Shown here piece by piece: positions 19,452 to 28,025 of a stretch of DNA of 64,000 nucleotides (the stretch's first letter is position 1; each line of letters starts with the position of its first letter). The position numbers and the translations under genes are program-made. The notes under the pieces are model-generated. The model did not search any database. It was not told where the DNA came from and worked only from the letters and a program-made list of their open reading frames with translations. Source of the stretch: Lewinella sp. W8 (GTDB taxonomy: Bacteria; Bacteroidota; Bacteroidia; Chitinophagales; Saprospiraceae); contig NZ_SNAQ03000023.1 of assembly GCF_004375085.3 (NCBI RefSeq), positions 36,873 to 100,872 on the forward strand, given 5' to 3'.

Positions 19452-20919
19452 CTATCTCCTCAAGGTAGCCTTCCTGCAGTTGTGCGCCCTTGGTCTCTTC
19501 CACTTCCTGTTGGCCTCCACGCCCCACCATCGGGTCAAACGCTGGTACCTGCTGGGGAGCCTGGCTTTCGCTTTCCTGGTTCCGTTCATCACGGTGCAGA
19601 CGATCGTCGTGCCCACTCCCGGAGAAATAATCCTGATGCCGGTCACTTTGCCCGAAGTTGTTGTCTCTTCAACCGGTCCCGAAGCCGACGCAGCCGTTCT
19701 TCCCACCTTGCTCCTGACCGTTTATCTGGTGGGTGTACTGTTTGGACTGATCCGGCTTTTGCGGGCCTGGTGGCGGCTTCACCGCCAAAAGCAACGGGCC
19801 ATCAGGACCTACCCCCAGGGAGGTGCCAACTGGTACGCCCTTGACGCTCCCGTCGCCGTGCACAGTTTCGGCAGCAGCATTTTCTACTGCGCCGAACGGG
19901 AACCCGCACCGGCGGTGAAGGCCCACGAGCTGGTTCACGTCCGCCAGCGCCATACCCTCGACCGGCTTTTCATCCGGCTGCTGCGGGTGATCTGGTGGTT
20001 CAACCCCCTGCTCCTCTTCTTTGAACGGGCCATCATCCACAACCACGAATTACTGGCCGATACGGGCGCGATGCACGCGCTGCGTCTGAGCCCAACCCGT
20101 TATCAGCTGGCTTTGCTGGAGGTCCTGAGTGGCCATCGGGCCCGCAGTCCACTCGGAAGTTACCTCCCCTTTTCCTTCACCAAAAAACGCTTTCTCATGC
20201 TTCAGCATCCCGGAATTTCCACCCCTAACCTGACCCTGAGAATGGGCCTGATCGTTACCGCCTGGATGGGGCTCCTACTGCTGTTCGGGCATACCGCCTA
20301 CGCCCAGTCTCCACCGCCTCCCCCGGCACCTGCGGCCGCGCCCCCTGCTCCTCCAGCACCACCCGCGCCCGCGGCAGCTTCCGTCAGTCCCCTTCCCCCC
20401 GCGCCGCCGGCTCCTCCGGCACCACCGCAGGCCGTTCCCTGTCCGCCACCACCCCCACCCACCTACGAGCAGCTGAAACCCTACCTCGACCTCACCTACG
20501 CTGCGTACTGGGACGTCTGGACCAAGAAAGCACAGGAACGCAACCCTGATTGTACGCCCTACCCCATGCACCAGGGCATTGATCCCGACCTGACGGTCCG
20601 GGAATGGCTGCTGCCGCGAACGGAAAAACGCCTCCGCTGGCTGACCGAAGAAGTGCAACCCATTACGGCCGCCGAACTCGATCAGTACCTCGACCCCACC
20701 GCTTACGGAATCTGGCTCGACCGCCGCCGCATCAGCAATGACGCCCTGCGGAACCTTTCCCGAACGGAAATTTATCGCCTGATGAGACCCTCCAAGTTGT
20801 ACAAGAACGCGAAAGACTACGGGAAGTACACCTATCACCTGGAGCTGACCAGTCGGGAAAAGCTGGAAGAACAAATCCAGCAGATTCGCGAACAGCTTGC
20901 CAATCTGAAGGGGGAGTGA
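19441..20919 (+). CDS. BlaR1-type M56 membrane metallopeptidase/sensor
   Basis: 492-aa protein. Three N-terminal hydrophobic segments (about 1-25, 36-55, 87-110), then the M56 zinc protease domain with HELVHVRQRH at about 163-172 and the downstream zinc ligand in HNHELLADTGA (Glu ~203), and a further TM near 268-285 (LIVTAWMGLLLLFG). After it comes a long Pro/Ala-rich linker (about 290-350) and a charged, probably periplasmic, C-terminal domain unlike the penicillin-binding sensor of BlaR1. Members sense an outside signal and proteolytically trigger removal of the BlaI partner. The ATG at 19441 overlaps the blaI end. A tandem-unit palindrome begins at the base after its stop. Confidence 0.9.
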   Translation: MIFSYLLKVAFLQLCALGLFHFLLASTPHHRVKRWYLLGSLAFAFLVPFITVQTIVVPTPGEIILMPVTLPEVVVSSTGPEADAAVLPTLLLTVYLVGVLFGLIRLLRAWWRLHRQKQRAIRTYPQGGANWYALDAPVAVHSFGSSIFYCAEREPAPAVKAHELVHVRQRHTLDRLFIRLLRVIWWFNPLLLFFERAIIHNHELLADTGAMHALRLSPTRYQLALLEVLSGHRARSPLGSYLPFSFTKKRFLMLQHPGISTPNLTLRMGLIVTAWMGLLLLFGHTAYAQSPPPPPAPAAAPPAPPAPPAPAAASVSPLPPAPPAPPAPPQAVPCPPPPPPTYEQLKPYLDLTYAAYWDVWTKKAQERNPDCTPYPMHQGIDPDLTVREWLLPRTEKRLRWLTEEVQPITAAELDQYLDPTAYGIWLDRRRISNDALRNLSRTEIYRLMRPSKLYKNAKDYGKYTYHLELTSREKLEEQIQQIREQLANLKGE

Positions 20920-20985
20920 CGTTTGATGTTTGGGATCTGATGTTTGACGTTTGACGTTTGAAATCACGTCAAACGTCAAACATCG
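20920..20985. repeat. Tandem-unit palindrome (unit TGACGTTTGA)
   Basis: Left arm of TGATGTTTG/TGACGTTTG units, right arm ACGTCAAACGTCAAACATC. It begins at the base after the M56 stop codon and can fold into a long hairpin. It lacks a T-run but could act as terminator. Confidence 0.9.
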
Positions 20986-21114
20986 TTCATCATACCTCCG
21001 CTTTCTCAAGGGGAAGTACCGTTCGCACTAATTTTTAACACAAATTGTTTTTAAATAAACACGCAAATCACTTCCTTTGCTGCGTATTGTTTGAAACTCA
21101 GCAAAGCGCAGTGC

Positions 21115-22248
21115 ATGTATCAAAAAGCGATTCTTCACCTCGACATGGATGCCTTTTTCGCGTCGGTGGAGGTGATGAAGAACAGTCAGTTACGGGGAGT
21201 CCCCGTATTGGTGGGGGGGACCAATGGTCGGGGAGTAGTCTCCAGCTGTAGCTACGAGGCCCGGCGTTTTGGCATTCACGCGGGGATGCCCATGGCCGTG
21301 GCGCTGCGGCGTTGTCCGGAAGCCCGGGTCATCCGGGGTGATTTTGAAGAATACGAGAAGTATTCGGGCATCGTTACGGAGATCATCGCCGAAGAAGGTC
21401 CGGTATTTGAGAAGGCCTCCATCGACGAATTTTACGTCGACATTTCGGGTATGGACCGTTACGTTGGCTGTGTCCGCTGGAGTCGGGAGTTACGGGAGCG
21501 GATTGCCAAAGAAACGGGACTCCCCCTTTCGGCGGGTCTGGCGATTAACAAGCTGGTTTCAAAGGTCCGGGCCGGGGAGGCCAAGCCCAATGGTTCGGGC
21601 TGGGTGGCCGCTGGCGCCGAGCGGGCCTTTCTGGCTCCACTGCCGGTGCGCAAGATTCCGTCCATTGGCCCGTCCACGGCCCGTAAACTGAGTCTGCTTG
21701 GCATTCGTAAGACCGGCACCCTGAGTCAGGTTCCGGTGAAGTTGCTCGAACGGGAATTTGGTAAATCCGGCCGGGAAATTCACCGGCGCGCCAACGGTAT
21801 TGATCACCGGGCGGTCATCCCCTACTCCGACCGAAAATCCTTTTCCGCCGAGCACACCTTCCAGCACGACACCATCGACGTGGAAGTGCTCCGTCGCTGC
21901 CTCCGTGACCTGACCACCAAACTGGCCTACGAACTCCGGCAGGCCGGTCGGCTCACGGCGGGGCTGACCGTCAAAATTCGCTACACCGACTTCAACACCT
22001 ACACCCGTAGCCGGCGCATTCCCTACACCGCCCACGACCAGCAGTTGCTTCACTTAGTGGATCAGTTGTTCATCGAATTGTTTACCCGCCGGCAGTGCAT
22101 CCGCCTGGTCGGGGTGCGCTTCGACCGCCTCGCCACGGGGCACACCCAGCTCGACCTGTTCGACAACGTGGAGGAAAATAACCAACTCCTCCTGGCCATG
22201 GACAAGGTGCGCAAAAGATTCGGGAAGGGAAGCGTGAAGAGGGGGTAA
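21115..22248 (+). CDS. dinB: DNA polymerase IV (Y-family translesion polymerase)
   Basis: 377-aa DinB. Catalytic palm motifs are intact: LHLDMDAFFASVEV (metal-binding Asp), steric-gate region, SCSYEARRFGIHAGMPM, EKASIDEFYVDISG (SIDE motif), then the helix-hairpin-helix thumb (KIPSIGPSTARKLSLLGI) and little-finger domain. The C-terminus (DLFDNVEE) gives a weak QLDLF-like sequence (TQLDLF at about 353) suited to the beta-clamp. It copies past lesions with low fidelity. The ATG at 21115 gives the start MYQKAILHLDMD; an upstream in-frame TTG is less likely. It is monocistronic and followed directly by a tandem-unit repeat. Confidence 0.96.
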   Translation: MYQKAILHLDMDAFFASVEVMKNSQLRGVPVLVGGTNGRGVVSSCSYEARRFGIHAGMPMAVALRRCPEARVIRGDFEEYEKYSGIVTEIIAEEGPVFEKASIDEFYVDISGMDRYVGCVRWSRELRERIAKETGLPLSAGLAINKLVSKVRAGEAKPNGSGWVAAGAERAFLAPLPVRKIPSIGPSTARKLSLLGIRKTGTLSQVPVKLLEREFGKSGREIHRRANGIDHRAVIPYSDRKSFSAEHTFQHDTIDVEVLRRCLRDLTTKLAYELRQAGRLTAGLTVKIRYTDFNTYTRSRRIPYTAHDQQLLHLVDQLFIELFTRRQCIRLVGVRFDRLATGHTQLDLFDNVEENNQLLLAMDKVRKRFGKGSVKRG

Positions 22249-22312
22249 GGTAGCGGGTAGAGAGGTAGCGGGTAGAATGGGAGTAGCGGGTAGCGGGTAG
22301 TTGGGGGAGGGA
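22246..22312. repeat. Stop-codon-adjacent tandem repeat (unit GTAGCGGGTAG)
   Basis: About five copies of (G)GTAGCGGGTAG, starting at the dinB stop codon. It belongs to the same class as the tandem-unit palindromes, but the complementary arm is missing here. The remainder of the gap to 22386 holds no gene. Confidence 0.85.
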
Positions 22313-22386
22313 AAGCGGGGTTTTCGCTCGATGGATGGCGATAAGTAGCTTGCCGGCAAGCGCGACGGGCCACTAAAAGTAAGGCA

Positions 22387-22644
22387 CTAGGCCACCTTAG
22401 CGGATTCCTTATCCCCCGTGGAGATGCGTACCGCCCGGTGCTGCCCCAGAATGTTCCGTTGCATGTAACGCCCCACGCTCGCCGTGGCCCGCAGACGGTG
22501 CCAGTGTTCGGGGGCTACTCCCAGGTAAGCGTATACGGCACCGTTGTTCCGGAACCGTACGAAAAGGGTTTGGGTAGACTTCAGATACCCCATTTCGGAA
22601 AGCATCTGAGAATCGATGGGCTGTAAGAGAATCGGCAGAGCCAT
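22387..22644 (-). CDS. KTSC domain protein
   Basis: 85-aa protein matching the KTSC domain: PIDSQMLSEMGYLKSTQTLF, VRFRNNGAVYAYLGVAPEHW, then ATASVGRYMQRNI. KTSC domains occur alone or fused to RNA- or DNA-related enzymes (they are named after a lysyl-tRNA-synthetase C-terminal association) and have no established biochemical function. The ATG start is clear. It is monocistronic, between dinB and the aminotransferase gene. Confidence 0.82.
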   Translation of the reverse strand: MALPILLQPIDSQMLSEMGYLKSTQTLFVRFRNNGAVYAYLGVAPEHWHRLRATASVGRYMQRNILGQHRAVRISTGDKESAKVA

Positions 22645-22737
22645 AACGAGTTCTTTTTCAACGCCAAAGCGCTGAATAAAAACACTCCAAACCCCGTAAT
22701 GTTTTAAAATTTAATTTTAAACACAAAACCTCACGAC

Positions 22738-23913
22738 CTAGGCAAAGAAGGCCCGTACCGTGTCGGTGATGAACTCGAGGGTTGGTTCATCGAATTCACT
22801 GTGCATGGGTAGGGAGATGACTTCCTTACACAGCATATCCGTGGTGGGCAGGAAGTTCACTTCGTTGGCCGCGGTCCCCCTGAAGGCATTCTGATCGTAG
22901 AGCGGCACCGGATAGTAGATCATGCTGGGAATGCCGGCCGTCTTCAGGTGCTCCTGCAGGGCATCCCGCCGCCCCCCGTCTACCCGCAGGGTGTACTGAT
23001 GGAAAACGTGGGTGCTATTGGGCTGGCGGGCCGGGGTGAGCAATCCCTCGATATCGGCGAGGGCCTGATCGTAGTGGTCGGCCGCCGCGTTGCGGCGGGC
23101 GCCGTAATCGTCCAGACGCTTCAACTTACAGTTCAACACGGCGGCCTGGATGGAATCCAGCCGGCTGTTGCATCCCACTACGTCGTGGTAGTAGCGGCGG
23201 TTTTGTCCGTGGTTGGCGACCATCCGGAGTTTGGCGGCCAGTTCGTCGCTGTCGGTGTTGATGGCTCCGCCATCACCGTAGGCACCGAGGTTTTTACTTG
23301 GGTAGAAGCTGGTGCATCCGATGTCTCCCAGCGTGCCCGTACGGTGCTTGCTGCCGTCGCTGAAGGTGTATTCAGCGCCGATGGCCTGAGCGTTATCTTC
23401 TACCACAAAGAGGTTATGCTTTCGGGCCAGCGCACGGATGGGTTCCATATCGCAGCTTTGTCCGAAGAGGTGGACGGGCACGATGGCTTTGGTCCGCTCG
23501 GTGATGGCCGGCTCGATCAGCTCGGCGGTGATGTTGAACGTTCGGGGATCAACGTCCACCATTACGGGGCTCAGCCGTAACAAGGCAATGACCTCCGCGG
23601 TGGCGACGTAGGTGAAGGCCGGCACGATTACCTCGTCTCCGGGCTCCAGGCCAAGGGCCATCATGGCGATTTGCAGAGCATCGGTTCCGTTGGCGCAGGG
23701 AATGACGTGATCGCAACGAAGGTAAGCCTCCAGTCCGGCCTGGAACTGCTTCACCGCCGGACCGTTGATGAAGGCCCCGCTGCGGATGACGTCCAGTACG
23801 GCAGCGTCCACCTCTTCCTGCATGGCCCGGTACTGGGCCTTGAGGTCCACCATTTGAATATTGCTGACGGGGGGGAGTTGGGCGCGGCCATCGGCCGCGG
23901 TCGGAGTAGCCAT
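22738..23913 (-). CDS. DegT/DnrJ/EryC1/StrS-family PLP aminotransferase
   Basis: 391-aa sugar aminotransferase. Visible motifs: GPAVKQFQAGLEAYL, CANGTDALQIAM (phosphate-binding), VIVPAFTYVATAEVI, VEDNAQAIGAEY (Asp of the PLP site), and the PLP lysine in TSFYPSKNLGAYGDGGAI. These enzymes transaminate NDP-keto-sugars, usually with glutamate, for surface polysaccharide or glycoprotein sugars. With the nucleotidyltransferase at 12.9 kb it hints at amino-sugar synthesis, but the two are not linked. The ATG at 23913 is chosen; a TACCTTTG promoter box lies 22 bp upstream. The frame continues 15 codons further upstream through that box. Confidence 0.93.
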   Translation of the reverse strand: MATPTAADGRAQLPPVSNIQMVDLKAQYRAMQEEVDAAVLDVIRSGAFINGPAVKQFQAGLEAYLRCDHVIPCANGTDALQIAMMALGLEPGDEVIVPAFTYVATAEVIALLRLSPVMVDVDPRTFNITAELIEPAITERTKAIVPVHLFGQSCDMEPIRALARKHNLFVVEDNAQAIGAEYTFSDGSKHRTGTLGDIGCTSFYPSKNLGAYGDGGAINTDSDELAAKLRMVANHGQNRRYYHDVVGCNSRLDSIQAAVLNCKLKRLDDYGARRNAAADHYDQALADIEGLLTPARQPNSTHVFHQYTLRVDGGRRDALQEHLKTAGIPSMIYYPVPLYDQNAFRGTAANEVNFLPTTDMLCKEVISLPMHSEFDEPTLEFITDTVRAFFA

Positions 23914-23935
23914 ATCGTAGCGATGTTTTAGGCCG

Positions 23936-23943
23936 CAAAGGTA
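23936..23943 (-). promoter_or_regulatory. TAnnTTTG promoter box (TACCTTTG)
   Basis: Minus-strand TACCTTTG, 22 bp before the DegT aminotransferase start codon. Confidence 0.55.
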
Positions 23944-24020
23944 CGACCACGGGGACACAAATCGTGTTTGAGCAACGTCATGTCTGAAGGAATGTAACGC
24001 GAGCCCCTTCGCTAAGGCCC

Positions 24021-24824
24021 CTACTTTCCCCGACGGTGGTTTTCAATGGCCTGGACGAGGCTCTTGACTTCCATACTGAAATCCTTGCTCAGGATCCAGT
24101 TGAGGTAACTGGGGTCCTTGGCGAAGACTTCCTCCACCGGCTGCCCATTGTACTTGCCGAAGTTGAACTGCGGCCGCCCGTCCGGTCCCTTCTTCAGGCG
24201 GCGGGTGGCGTCCAGGAAACGGTCATCCTTGCAGAAGTCGGACACGGCGTCCATGTTCTCGAAGGGGTGGCTCACCTGCCCCTCATCATCGATGAATTCC
24301 CGGCCGGCGTACATATCCATTTGTCCGCGAAAGACGTCAACCGTGGCCCGTACGTCGGCCAGAGCATCGTGGGCGTTCTCCATCTCGCGGCCGGCGTAAT
24401 ACTTCAGGGCCGCACTCAGGGTGCGGGGCTCCATGCGGTAAAAAATTTGCTGCGCATCGATGAGCCGCCGCGAGCTGGTATCCAGAAAAAGTCCCGCCCG
24501 GTAAAATTCTTCCTGCAGCAGAGGCACATCGTAGCGGTTGGAGTTGTAGCCCCCCAGGTCCGCATCCCCGATGAAGTCAAAGATTTGCTGGGCCACGTCG
24601 GCAAAGGTGGGCTCGTCCTTCAGGTCCTCGTTGGTCATCCCGTGAACGGCCGTAGCCTCGGCGCTGATGCGCTTGAGGGGATTGATGCGCATCTCCAGTT
24701 CTTCGGGTGGCCGTCCGTCGGCAAAAAGCTTGATGAGGGCAATTTGGCAGATTCGATCCTGAACGATGTTTAAACCGGTAGCCTCCAGGTCAAAGAAGAC
24801 CAGGTCGTGGGTAAGGGATAACAT
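24021..24824 (-). CDS. DnaQ-like 3'-5' exonuclease
   Basis: 267-aa exonuclease. The DEDDh motifs are intact: DLVFFDLEATGL (Exo I), LGGYNSNRYDVPLL (Exo II), NAHDALADVRATVDVF (Exo III, catalytic His). The C-terminal ~60 residues (NFGKYNGQPVEEVFAKDPSY, LNWILSKDF) are the short domain seen in many stand-alone bacterial RNase T/DnaQ-like exonucleases. It would remove 3' nucleotides from DNA or RNA during repair or proofreading. The ATG start is clear. It is monocistronic. Confidence 0.93.
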   Translation of the reverse strand: MLSLTHDLVFFDLEATGLNIVQDRICQIALIKLFADGRPPEELEMRINPLKRISAEATAVHGMTNEDLKDEPTFADVAQQIFDFIGDADLGGYNSNRYDVPLLQEEFYRAGLFLDTSSRRLIDAQQIFYRMEPRTLSAALKYYAGREMENAHDALADVRATVDVFRGQMDMYAGREFIDDEGQVSHPFENMDAVSDFCKDDRFLDATRRLKKGPDGRPQFNFGKYNGQPVEEVFAKDPSYLNWILSKDFSMEVKSLVQAIENHRRGK

Positions 24825-25494
24825 AAAAGTGTGTGGTTTCTAGGCTGTTCTTAGCTGGCATGTAGGAGAGGAAGATACCCCAACCGTCTGCTAAGGTAGT
24901 CAAAGAAAACCAGCCGCACCGACTGTGAGCCCGGAAGATATACATATCACTTAGGAATAACGTTACCCGCTAATCCCCTGCCCTTCCATTCATCACACCA
25001 CCTATTCGTCAGCGAGGTCCGGTAGCCAGACCGGGACTCCGGCAAGTCGTCCTACCTGGTTTTACGGCCGGCAGAAGGCAAAACGATCCGCCAGACGGCC
25101 ACCTACGTGGCCCCGCGGGGTCAACGTTGCACCTGCACGTCGCTGCATTGTCATACAATCAGCGATCCCGACGAGCTTAGCGACCACCGAAGGTAGCTGC
25201 GAAGCAAATCTCGGGGCCGCTGCATTGTCATACAATCAGCGATCCCGACGAGCTTAGCGGAACTCGGGGCCGTTGCCCTTTATCCAAATCTAAGGGTTCC
25301 CACAGGTTACGGAAATTGGGACGGGCACGATCAATACCATTCAGTCGCTGCACTACACCTCAGCCCCTCCGGCAGAAATAGCCAACAGTAGCCTTTTCAT
25401 CCGTCGGTATTCGGCATTTGTCGAAAATCCACGCCTGGCCTCATCATTTCAGTCATCTTAGAGGTTATATCCAAGAGACCATCAAAACCAACCA
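24825..25494. other. 670-bp intergenic region without a gene
   Basis: No convincing gene. The right half carries the GCACCTGC-family repeats listed separately. A short stretch near 25030-25120 translates to a protein-like peptide (SSYLVLRPAEGKTIRQTATY) but has no start and soon meets stop codons; it may be a gene remnant. No promoter box is obvious before the next gene. Confidence 0.5.
25129..25272. repeat. GCACCTGC-family interspersed repeat, one full and one partial copy in tandem
   Basis: The first copy (25129-25218) begins GCACCTGCACGTCGCTGCAT and ends TCTCGGGGCCG; the second (about 25219-25272) repeats GCTGCATTGTCATACAATCA and GATCCCGACGAGCTTAGCG but lacks the middle GACCACCGAAGG part. 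The full copy matches 18031-18122 closely. Confidence 0.85.
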
Positions 25495-26235
25495 ATGATT
25501 TCAGTTTTCCCTCTTTCCCAGGACAATATGCTAGGCTTCACCCTCGACGGTGAAGTGGATGACGAAGGCATCCGTAAACTGCTCATTGCCGTCGAGGCCA
25601 AAGTGATTACCCACGGAAGACTTCGACTGCTCGGTAACGTCAAGAACATCGGCGGTTTCCAATCCTTCCAGACCTTCTGGAAGATGCTGAAGAAAAAGCA
25701 GGAACTCTGGGATAAAATTGAGAAATACGCCATCCTGACGGACCACAGCTGGCTGGCCTCGCTGACGAGTAGCGTAGACTGGCTGACGCCGCGCATGGAA
25801 ATCAAAACCTTTGCCCTCAGTGAGGGAGAACTGGCGCACGAGTGGCTCAAGAAAAACCCCGAGCCCAAAGTCTCTAACGCCGTTAAGGAGATTGACCTCG
25901 GCGAAGAACACCTGCTCGGTATTGCCGTCGTCGACAAGATGGAAGTGGCCGACTACGACCGGATCAACGTACTGATTGAGGAACAGGTAAAAAAATACGG
26001 GAAGGCCCGGATGCTCCTGGAAATCGTGGACGTCAGCGGATTTAGCGGTCAGGCACTGCTGGAAGACCTCAAAACCGGCATCAAGAACTACAAGAACGTC
26101 GAGCGCATGGCCATCATCGGCGACCAATCCTGGCTGAAAACCACCGTCAAACTCGGTGACCTGCTCACTCCGGGACTGGAGCTCTCCGCCTTCAACACCA
26201 CCGAGCGCAAACGCGCCATTTCCTGGTTGGGGTAA
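25495..26235 (+). CDS. Tandem SpoIIAA-like (STAS-fold) protein
   Basis: 246-aa cytoplasmic protein of two ~120-residue halves, each resembling the SpoIIAA-like/DUF3478 family: half 1 (NMLGFTLDGEVDDEGIRKLL, then ILTDHSWLASLTSSVDWLTP) and half 2 (HLLGIAVVDKMEVADYDRI, then IIGDQSWLKTTVKLGDLLTP). The repeated (I/L)xDxSWL motifs show internal duplication. Members have a STAS/CRAL-TRIO-like fold, and many bacterial genomes encode single-domain versions of unknown role. It is monocistronic and convergent with NDH-2. Confidence 0.85.
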   Translation: MISVFPLSQDNMLGFTLDGEVDDEGIRKLLIAVEAKVITHGRLRLLGNVKNIGGFQSFQTFWKMLKKKQELWDKIEKYAILTDHSWLASLTSSVDWLTPRMEIKTFALSEGELAHEWLKKNPEPKVSNAVKEIDLGEEHLLGIAVVDKMEVADYDRINVLIEEQVKKYGKARMLLEIVDVSGFSGQALLEDLKTGIKNYKNVERMAIIGDQSWLKTTVKLGDLLTPGLELSAFNTTERKRAISWLG

Positions 26236-26249
26236 CCTCCGGCCGTGGG

Positions 26250-26395
26250 CCGAAGGTTAGGGGATAGTACGGTAGCAAGTAGCGGGGCGATTGCTGCGCA
26301 ATCTGGACCATCCCCTTTATTATACAATTGGACCTCTGGCAGCAAAACCAGATCCCTTTCCGTACCAACTCTACCTCCTACCCCCCTACCTACTA
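26250..26395. repeat. Imperfect palindromic stretch between convergent genes (GTAGC/CTACC units)
   Basis: The left part has GTAGCAAGTAGCGGGG and the right part CTACCTCCTACCCCCCTACC, which are complementary in outline. In between lie two perfect small hairpins (GATTGC-TGC-GCAATC; GGGGAT...ATCCCC followed by TTTATT, a possible terminator for the SpoIIAA-like gene). It is probably a degenerate member of the tandem-unit palindrome class. Confidence 0.55.
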
Positions 26396-26397
26396 TG

Positions 26398-27693
26398 TCA
26401 CTTCACCTTCGGCTTAATGATCAGGCGAAGGCTCTGGTTATAGTTGATGTAATTGACCACCCAGTTCAGGAAGACGAAGAGTTTATTCTTCGTGCCCAGG
26501 ATGGCGAAAAGGTGTACCAGTAACCAGACCAACCAGGCGAAAATGCCCCCGAAGTGGATGCTGGGTTTGGGGATGTCCACCACCGCCCGGGCGCGTCCGA
26601 TGGTTGCCATACTACCCTTGTCGTGGTAGCTGAAGGCCGTGAGCTCCTTTCCCTTTTTCCGTCGTTTGAAGTTCCCGGCCAGGTTTTTGCCCATCTGGAT
26701 GGCCACCTGCGCTACCTGGGGGTGGCCCTGCGGCCAACCCTCTTCTTCCATGTAGGCTACGTCACCCACCGCATAAATATCTTCACAGTCCTTCACGCGG
26801 TGGTAGCGGTCTACGGCCAGGCGGTTACCGTAGGTGATCGCCGATTCCGGCAAGCCCCTGATGGGTTCGCCCTTGATGCCCGCCGCCCAGATCACTTTCT
26901 GCGTCGGGATACTGGTGCCATCCTTCAGGAATACGGCCTTACCGTCAAAGTCAGTCACCCGGCTGTTTAGCAGCACCTTGACGCCCATGTCTTCCAGGTA
27001 ACGCAGGGCCTTGGCACTGCTTTCCGGGCTCATCCCCTTCAGGAGGTGATCTCCGGCCTGGATGAGGTAAATGTCTACCTCCTCCTCAATGTGCAGCTCG
27101 GGGTAATCCTTGGGCAGCACGTGCTTTTTCATTTCGGCCAGGGCGCCGGCCAGCTCCACCCCGGTGGGGCCACCGCCCACGATGGCGATGTCCACCAACT
27201 CCTGCCGCGGATCGTATTCCGGGGTCGTCAGGGCGTCCTCGTAGTCATCGAGAATATTGTTACGGAGGTAGAGCGCCTCCGCTACGGACTTCATCGGCAG
27301 CGCGTGCTCCTGAATCCGCTCGTTCCCGAAGTAATTGGTGTCCGCTCCGGTGGCGATGATCAGGTGGTCGTAATTGCAGTGCCCGAGGGGCGTTTGCAGC
27401 CGTTTGGCTACCGGATCAACGTCGGTCACCTCCGTCACCCGGATGTACATATTCTTTTCCCCCTGAAACAGCTTGCGGAAGGGGAATACGATGCTGCTCG
27501 GTTCCAGTCCCGCCATCGCCACCTGATAAAACAGGGGCTGAAACTGGTGGTAGTTATTCTTATCGATCAGCACAACCTGGTAGTTCGACCGTCGGAGACT
27601 CCGGGCCAGCTTCAGGCCACCAAAGCCGCCGCCGACGATCACGATGCGTTCCAGATCACTCTCGGGGATGTTGATTTTTGTCGTTGGATCCAT
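26398..27693 (-). CDS. Type II NADH:quinone oxidoreductase (NDH-2)
   Basis: 431-aa flavoprotein. FAD-binding motif IVIVGGGFGGLKLARSL at residues ~16-32, NNYHQFQPLFYQVA (conserved NDH-2 segment), NAD-binding motif IAIVGGGPTGVELAGAL around 165, WAAGIKGEPI, and YAVGDVAYMEEEGWP near 305; the C-terminus has hydrophobic membrane-associating helices (FAWLVWLLVHLFAILG). It passes electrons from NADH to quinone without proton pumping. The ATG at 27693 is preferred over an upstream TTG. A TATCTTGCGGC promoter-like sequence precedes it. It is monocistronic. Confidence 0.93.
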   Translation of the reverse strand: MDPTTKINIPESDLERIVIVGGGFGGLKLARSLRRSNYQVVLIDKNNYHQFQPLFYQVAMAGLEPSSIVFPFRKLFQGEKNMYIRVTEVTDVDPVAKRLQTPLGHCNYDHLIIATGADTNYFGNERIQEHALPMKSVAEALYLRNNILDDYEDALTTPEYDPRQELVDIAIVGGGPTGVELAGALAEMKKHVLPKDYPELHIEEEVDIYLIQAGDHLLKGMSPESSAKALRYLEDMGVKVLLNSRVTDFDGKAVFLKDGTSIPTQKVIWAAGIKGEPIRGLPESAITYGNRLAVDRYHRVKDCEDIYAVGDVAYMEEEGWPQGHPQVAQVAIQMGKNLAGNFKRRKKGKELTAFSYHDKGSMATIGRARAVVDIPKPSIHFGGIFAWLVWLLVHLFAILGTKNKLFVFLNWVVNYINYNQSLRLIIKPKVK

Positions 27694-28025
27694 GTACCAT
27701 TGGAAGGTCAGCCGCAAGATAAAGGTTGGGTGGGGGAAGGGAAAAGTTATCCGCCGTCGTCTTTCCCTTGAACTTCGGAAGTTCTACGGTGCATTGGCAA
27801 CATTTGCCGTTTCGGGCGTCGGTCCGGGATTACCCGGACTTCATCGGGATCAAAAATTATCCTGCCGGGCGGTAAAGCCTTGACGGGCCGGCACAAGGAG
27901 AAGTCGGGCACCGGCGTGCGGGTGCCACGTAACTTCCCGAAAAGCCGCGTTCATGGGGTCCGTTCCCGCAAGATTACCCCGCCAATTTCCTATCTTCCAC
28001 CCCACGAAAAAGATTTAAGTCCATC

